From Dehalococcoidia bacterium (GTDB lineage: Bacteria; Chloroflexota; Dehalococcoidia; Dehalococcoidales; BS750m-G39): a stretch of 10,225 bases of DNA. Below are positions 7,164 to 10,225 of the stretch, piece after piece. The notes under the pieces were generated by a model. It worked only from the letters and a program-made list of their open reading frames with translations. It had not been told where the DNA came from and searched no databases. The stretch is from positions 1 through 10,225 of the forward strand of contig DAOWJM010000038.1 in NCBI GenBank assembly GCA_030640325.1, given 5' to 3'. The number at the start of each line of letters is the position of its first letter. Within the stretch, counting starts at the first letter, position 1. A program made the position numbers and the translations under genes.

Positions 7164-7370
7164 TTAGAATGTTACCAGTTCAAGCGGAATGGAAATAGCG
7201 TGGTCGGGACAGGTATAACCGCATTCATTACAGTCTTCGCACAAAAACTCAGTGACCACAATTCTATCGTCTTGCACCCTAATTGCTTCATCCACACATG
7301 CCTCTACACAACGAGGTTGTGCTATTCCCCCGCACTTGGTACATTTTTCCATATCTACTTGAGCCGCCAT
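7164..7370 (-). CDS. Small 2x[4Fe-4S] ferredoxin
   Basis: A 68-residue soluble ferredoxin. The C-terminal motif is classical (Cys44/47/50/54, 'CEDCNECGYTCP'). The N-terminal motif is stretched: Cys10-x2-Cys13-x7-Cys21-x3-Cys25, with Val instead of Pro after the last Cys. Both can still bind cubane clusters. An enlarged loop is known in Allochromatium-type ferredoxins, but there it lies in the second motif. AGGAG at 7381-7385 sits 10 bases before the ATG. Spacing is 20 bases from the upstream gene and 15 to the VOC gene, so it belongs to the same transcript. The likely job is electron delivery to or from the OYE-like reductase of this operon, or a link to the Hdr-like complex encoded opposite; both are inference. 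Confidence 0.85.
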   Translation of the reverse strand: MAAQVDMEKCTKCGGIAQPRCVEACVDEAIRVQDDRIVVTEFLCEDCNECGYTCPDHAISIPLELVTF

Positions 7371-7390
7371 ATTACATGCACTCCTATTTT

Positions 7391-7915
7391 TTATTCCTTA
7401 TAAAGTCTGCGCAGACACACACCATCGCCTCTCGGGATGGCTTTTTGTGTTTCCAGCTTGTAATTTGTACCGAGGAAACCATTGAATTCACCAACAATGG
7501 TCTGAAGAAATTTGTCACAGCCCAAGAGGTCCTCTTTCATTGAGGCTCCATACCGCTTGGCGGAAGTAGGCCAGGGACATCTCTCCCATTTGATAAAAAG
7601 TTCGTTAGGGCTTTCGCCCTTCTCAACTTTAACCACAGCTCCATTGGCAGTTCCGGTGGCAGCTAAAAGTCTAGCCACACTCGTCATCAATGCCTCTTCA
7701 CCTTTAGCCTTGTTCAGGGCGGGGAGGAAACCTTTGGCTAGGTCTTTACCCGCTATCTCCCAGAACTTCAGGATAATGTCTAAAGGATTGGCACCAGGTC
7801 CGGCAAGTTCAAGCGCTGTTTGGCGCCACTCATAATGTGTAGCCTTAATTGCACCCTGTGCAGCACCCAGCGCACCATGCAACCTGTTTATTTCTCTCTC
7901 TGCATCAACCGGCAT
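7391..7915 (-). CDS. Uncharacterised protein, possibly L-2-amino-thiazoline-4-carboxylate hydrolase-like
   Basis: A 174-residue soluble protein with no signal peptide or membrane helix. The N-terminal half is helical and alanine-rich. The C-terminal half has a beta segment ('GAVVKVEKGESPNELFIKW'), then Cys113 in 'ERCPW', Cys133 in 'LLGCDKF', and a closing 'KAIPRGDGVCLRRLY' with Cys167. A CPW block, a mid Cys and a final G-D-x-x-C block are also found in the L-2-amino-thiazoline-4-carboxylate hydrolase/DUF6125-like group and, more loosely, in V4R-type small-ligand-binding domains. The assignment is tentative and the substrate unknown. The start is well supported: AGGAGGT (7921-7927) lies 5 bases before the ATG. 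It follows the OYE gene by 14 bases and precedes the ferredoxin by 20, so it probably works with the reductase, perhaps as a substrate-binding or hydrolytic accessory. Confidence 0.6.
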   Translation of the reverse strand: MPVDAEREINRLHGALGAAQGAIKATHYEWRQTALELAGPGANPLDIILKFWEIAGKDLAKGFLPALNKAKGEEALMTSVARLLAATGTANGAVVKVEKGESPNELFIKWERCPWPTSAKRYGASMKEDLLGCDKFLQTIVGEFNGFLGTNYKLETQKAIPRGDGVCLRRLYKE

Positions 7916-7920
7916 TTTTG

Positions 7921-7927
7921 ACCTCCT
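7921..7927 (-). promoter_or_regulatory. Shine-Dalgarno site for the gene at 7391-7915
   Basis: AGGAGGT on the minus strand, 5 bases before the ATG at 7915. It lies wholly in the 14-base gap after the OYE stop codon, so the downstream gene has its own strong initiation site. It fixes the start of a gene that is otherwise hard to recognise. Confidence 0.8.
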
Positions 7928-7929
7928 TT

Positions 7930-9912
7930 TTATATGCGAATGCCTATCCGGTAACCATCATGAACTGCACTTGATAGGCTGCGAGGCACCAGTGCGTCAC
8001 CAATCACGAAAAGCTCGATGCCCTCTTCCCGAACAGCATCTTGTAAGCTCTCGTTCGCCTTTCTTTCAGCACAGACCACAGTATCTGCCTTTACTGAAAA
8101 TCTGTAGCCGTCGTATGTTATGATAGTGACACCATCATCGGTAATTTCTTCAATGTCGCAGTCATTGTAAGTCATGATCTTATTCTCCCTGAGATATGCA
8201 CCATAGCGCCACCTAAAGGAGGGATTAACATCCTTTCCTAATCTTCTCTCACTACCAACAATGGTCACCTTTTTCCCTTGTTTGGCTAAAAACAGGCTGA
8301 CTCCAATCCCCGGTTTTCTATTCCCCCAGACAGCGACCTTGTCGCCAACCTCGATTGTTCCACTCAGGACATCCAGTACCGAGACAACATTTGCTCGGTC
8401 AAAACCAGGAGCTTTACCCTTAATATAATTTGCCCCGGTAGCCAGGACAACAGAATCTGGCATCTCCTCCCCAATTAAATCAGCGGTCACCTCTGTGCCC
8501 AGATGGAAATTTACCCCCGCTTTTTCACATTGAGCTTTGTGAAACTCCACCACCCCATAGAGTTCATCATCTCCATAAGGTGCCTTAGAGGCTTCAATAA
8601 TGGCTCCTCCCAATTCTCCCCTCTTATCGTAAACATGAACCTCATGTCCTCTTTGTGCCGCTACATAGGCACACTCTAAGCCTCCTGGGCCGGCACCTAC
8701 AATCATAATATTCTTTTTTATTTCTGCAGGTTGAATTTGATACTTTGGGTCCCACTCATGGGCACAAACAGGATTGATATAGCAAGTCACAGGAGCATCT
8801 CGGAAGAGCCTAGAGAGACATACTTGGCACGCCACACAAGGTCTTACGTCTTCCTCCCTTCCCTCCAGAATCTTTTTCGGCTTAAGTGGGTCGGCAATCA
8901 TAGGTCGACACATTTCCCAAATATCCAGCTCGCCATCTTCAATAGCTTTATGTGGCAGTTCTGGATTAAACAGCCTATAGGCCATAGAGATGGGCACTTT
9001 TACATGCTCCTTGGCCCGTTTAGCTAAATAGAGCCAGGAGCCCTGGGGAACGTCCCTGCTGATTACAGGTAGAATAGATTCCTGCCAGCCGGCAGTAACG
9101 CTGAGATAATCCACACCCGCCTCCTCAGACATTTCATAGGTAATCATAGATTCTTCAGGGGTATTTCCACCCACATCATCTAGAAGCTCTTCGGCACAGA
9201 GTCGAATACCCACAGGGATATTATCGCCGCATATCTTCCTAACCTCTTTGATGAGTTCTACCCCAAATCTCATCCTCCCTCTTATATCCCCACCATACTC
9301 ATCGGTTCGCCTATTGGTATAGCTGGAGATGAAATTGGAAAGGAGATAGCCCACAATCCCTGAAATCTCAATGATGTCAAACCCAGCTTCAAGACCCCTT
9401 CTGGTAGCCTCTACATGCTCCTTTATACACTGTTCGATATCTTCTTTGGACATCTCTTCTACTGGCCTAAAAATCCTCAATCGCTGGGGAACGGCTGATG
9501 GTCCCTGGCAATACTCCGTTTCTATGGCACCGACTCGCCCACAGTGCATTAACTGGTAAGCAGCTATGGCTCCTTCTTCATGAATGGCATCGGCAAGCCT
9601 TTTCAGCCCAGGTATAAATTTGTCATCCCAGGCTGCAGCCTGACCAACATATCCTTGACCTTGACGTTTCTCATCCATGTATACACCCTGCATGGTGCAT
9701 ATACCGCCAACAACTCCTCTAGCCCTCTCCCGTAGGTAGGCAACACCGGCATCGGTAACAAAACCATCCCTGCCGTTTAGATTTTCCTCAGTGGCAGCAT
9801 ACTTTATTCGGTTGGGGATAGTTAGCTTGCCAAGCTGAATCGGCTTAAATAGATGAGGATACTTTTTATACCCCGGGTATGCTGTGTAGTCCCAGTTAAA
9901 CTGCTCGCCCAT
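7930..9912 (-). CDS. Old yellow enzyme/2,4-dienoyl-CoA reductase-like flavoprotein with atypical active site
   Basis: 660 residues in the layout of 2,4-dienoyl-CoA reductase (FadH), BaiCD/BaiH and trimethylamine dehydrogenase. An FMN TIM barrel spans about 20-350 ('QLMHCGRVG' at 120-128, 'TNRRTDEYGG' at 199-208, 'RPMIADP' at 336-342). One [4Fe-4S] motif follows (Cys359/362/365/377). An FAD domain starts at 'VGAGPGG' (405-411), a NAD(P)H domain near 525-560, and the FAD closing motif is 'FVIGDA' (635-640). These enzymes take NAD(P)H electrons through FAD and the cluster to FMN to reduce C=C bonds next to a carbonyl or thioester. Two oddities stand out. The canonical E-I-H-G-A-H-G-Y-L loop reads E-I-S-G-I-V-G-Y-L, with Ser184 and Val187 in place of both substrate-binding residues. 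The cluster spacing is C-x2-C-x2-C-x11-C rather than C-x2-C-x3-C. The start has a strong site, AAGGAGGTT, 8 bases upstream. It is the first gene of the operon. The substrate is unknown. Confidence 0.88.
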   Translation of the reverse strand: MGEQFNWDYTAYPGYKKYPHLFKPIQLGKLTIPNRIKYAATEENLNGRDGFVTDAGVAYLRERARGVVGGICTMQGVYMDEKRQGQGYVGQAAAWDDKFIPGLKRLADAIHEEGAIAAYQLMHCGRVGAIETEYCQGPSAVPQRLRIFRPVEEMSKEDIEQCIKEHVEATRRGLEAGFDIIEISGIVGYLLSNFISSYTNRRTDEYGGDIRGRMRFGVELIKEVRKICGDNIPVGIRLCAEELLDDVGGNTPEESMITYEMSEEAGVDYLSVTAGWQESILPVISRDVPQGSWLYLAKRAKEHVKVPISMAYRLFNPELPHKAIEDGELDIWEMCRPMIADPLKPKKILEGREEDVRPCVACQVCLSRLFRDAPVTCYINPVCAHEWDPKYQIQPAEIKKNIMIVGAGPGGLECAYVAAQRGHEVHVYDKRGELGGAIIEASKAPYGDDELYGVVEFHKAQCEKAGVNFHLGTEVTADLIGEEMPDSVVLATGANYIKGKAPGFDRANVVSVLDVLSGTIEVGDKVAVWGNRKPGIGVSLFLAKQGKKVTIVGSERRLGKDVNPSFRWRYGAYLRENKIMTYNDCDIEEITDDGVTIITYDGYRFSVKADTVVCAERKANESLQDAVREEGIELFVIGDALVPRSLSSAVHDGYRIGIRI

Positions 9913-9920
9913 TTGTTTAG

Positions 9921-9930
9921 AACCTCCTTC
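9921..9930 (-). promoter_or_regulatory. Strong Shine-Dalgarno site for the OYE-like gene
   Basis: GAAGGAGGTT on the minus strand, a near-complete match to the anti-Shine-Dalgarno sequence, 8 bases before the ATG at 9912. It decides the start codon and shows a bacterial-type initiation region. Confidence 0.8.
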
Positions 9931-10011
9931 TTATGGTGGGCATAAATAGACTATGACCTTGGTCTCAACCACATAATTAAGGCTTATACCTGCCTCAGAA
10001 TTAGAGAAAGT

Positions 10012-10022
10012 GGAATAATTCC
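10012..10022. repeat. Short palindrome in the predicted OYE leader, possible operator
   Basis: GGAAT-A-ATTCC is a perfect inverted repeat with 5-base arms about one single base. It lies roughly 20-25 bases downstream of the predicted minus-strand start of transcription, a place where a repressor could bind. A second, looser pair (GAATTA at 9998-10003 with TAATTC at 10016-10021) shares its right arm. Such short palindromes also arise by chance in AT-rich gaps. Confidence 0.2.
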
Positions 10023-10045
10023 TGCTGGAGACTTTCTAAAGCCAT

Positions 10046-10074
10046 AGATTACTGCTTTCTCCAAAGGCTGTCAA
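10046..10074 (-). promoter_or_regulatory. Candidate sigma-70 promoter for the OYE operon
   Basis: On the minus strand a perfect TTGACA (10074 to 10069) is followed, after exactly 17 bases, by TAATCT (10051 to 10046), a weak -10 that keeps the first two positions and the last T. The start of transcription would fall near 10039, giving a leader of about 125 bases before the ATG. The perfect -35 and ideal spacing support it; the poor -10 limits confidence. Confidence 0.35.
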
Positions 10075-10148
10075 GGTAAGGTGGTTTTGCCCCGGACATT
10101 TTACCAGACCAAAGAACCCAAAGTAAATCAAAATAAGCCTACAGAGCG

Positions 10149-10177
10149 TTGTAAAAATCAAAATACTGTAGTATAAT
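10149..10177 (+). promoter_or_regulatory. Candidate sigma-70 promoter pointing out of the right edge
   Basis: TTGTAA (10149-10154, four of six to consensus) and a perfect TATAAT (10172-10177) are separated by 17 bases. Transcription would start near 10184 and leave the window rightward, so a plus-strand gene or RNA is expected just beyond the edge. Confidence 0.45.
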
Positions 10178-10197
10178 CCCATTCTGGACAGCAAGAG

Positions 10198-10218
10198 CCA
10201 AGGGGTTATTGCCCCTGG
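10198..10218 (+). other. Small hairpin at the window edge
   Basis: AGGGG (10201-10205) pairs with CCCCT (10212-10216) around the 6-base loop TTATTG, and CC (10198-10199) pairs with GG (10217-10218) if A10200 bulges out. It begins about 14 bases after the predicted start of the plus-strand transcript, so it could be a 5'-leader structure. No T-run follows within the window, so it does not look like a terminator. Confidence 0.3.
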
Positions 10219-10225
10219 TTAACTA

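Larger units (their letters stand above)
9913..10225. other. Intergenic region, 313 bases, no gene seen
   Basis: No convincing reading frame on either strand. The region separates the minus-strand OYE operon from whatever lies to the right. It holds the OYE Shine-Dalgarno site, a candidate minus-strand promoter, a short palindrome in the predicted leader, a candidate plus-strand promoter and a terminal hairpin, each listed separately. It looks like a divergent promoter region. Confidence 0.6.

Noticed and set aside
9955..9964. GACC-TT-GGTC inverted repeat as an operator
   Set aside because: Arms are only 4 bases and do not extend; expected by chance.
1..10225. CRISPR array, tRNA, rRNA, insertion sequence or phage genes
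   Set aside because: No regularly spaced repeats, no tRNA-like or rRNA segments, and no transposase, integrase or structural phage products seen on either strand.

Overview
The window looks like bacterial DNA of moderate GC content from an anaerobe with extensive acyl-CoA and iron-sulfur electron-transfer metabolism. Genes are tightly packed. Several have clear Shine-Dalgarno sequences, such as AAGGAGGTT before the gene at 9912 and AGGAGGT before the gene at 7915, and a sigma-70-like promoter can be drawn on each strand in the right-hand gap. DUF35/thiolase pairs together with HdrA-type flavoproteins and old-yellow-enzyme-type reductases would suit an uncultured anaerobe such as a Dehalococcoidia-like Chloroflexota or a sulfate-reducer-like lineage. 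That assignment is inference from gene content. No rRNA, tRNA, mobile element or CRISPR array is visible.

Left half, plus strand (1-6714). The window opens inside a DUF35 OB-fold protein. It is followed by an SCP2-type thiolase (253-1452), the usual partner of DUF35 proteins. After a 120-base gap come three tightly coupled genes (1573-6714). The first is a short HdrA/QmoA-like flavoprotein with an inserted ferredoxin domain and an unusual cysteine-rich segment. The second is a QmoB-like HdrA flavoprotein fused to two C-terminal [4Fe-4S] motifs and an MvhD domain. The third is a fusion of an HdrC-like 2x[4Fe-4S] domain to a GltD/NfnB-like FAD/NAD(P)H oxidoreductase. Spacings are 1 base and then a 4-base ATGA overlap. 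No HdrB (CCG-domain) subunit and no membrane subunit is present. The set therefore reads as a soluble, NAD(P)H-linked variant of the Hdr/Qmo architecture, possibly electron-bifurcating.

Right half, minus strand (9912 down to 6729). A four-gene operon with 14-, 20- and 15-base spacings encodes, in transcription order: a 660-residue old-yellow-enzyme/2,4-dienoyl-CoA-reductase-like flavoprotein; a 174-residue protein that may belong to the L-2-amino-thiazoline-4-carboxylate hydrolase-like group; a 68-residue 2x[4Fe-4S] ferredoxin with one stretched motif; and a VOC-fold protein resembling methylmalonyl-CoA epimerase. Two of the enzymes lack residues normally needed for the textbook chemistry: the OYE protein lacks both residues of the His-x-x-His/Asn site, and the VOC protein lacks the HH metal-ligand motif. 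This operon may therefore act on an unusual substrate. The two operons converge with only 14 bases between stop codons.

Right edge (9913-10225). This 313-base gap carries a candidate minus-strand promoter for the OYE operon, a small palindrome inside its predicted leader, a candidate plus-strand promoter pointing out of the window, and a hairpin at the very end.

How the genes may work together (inference): the thiolase/DUF35 pair and the OYE/VOC enzymes would handle acyl-CoA or enone intermediates. The Hdr-like complex and the small ferredoxin would move the electrons between NAD(P)H, ferredoxin and an unidentified partner.
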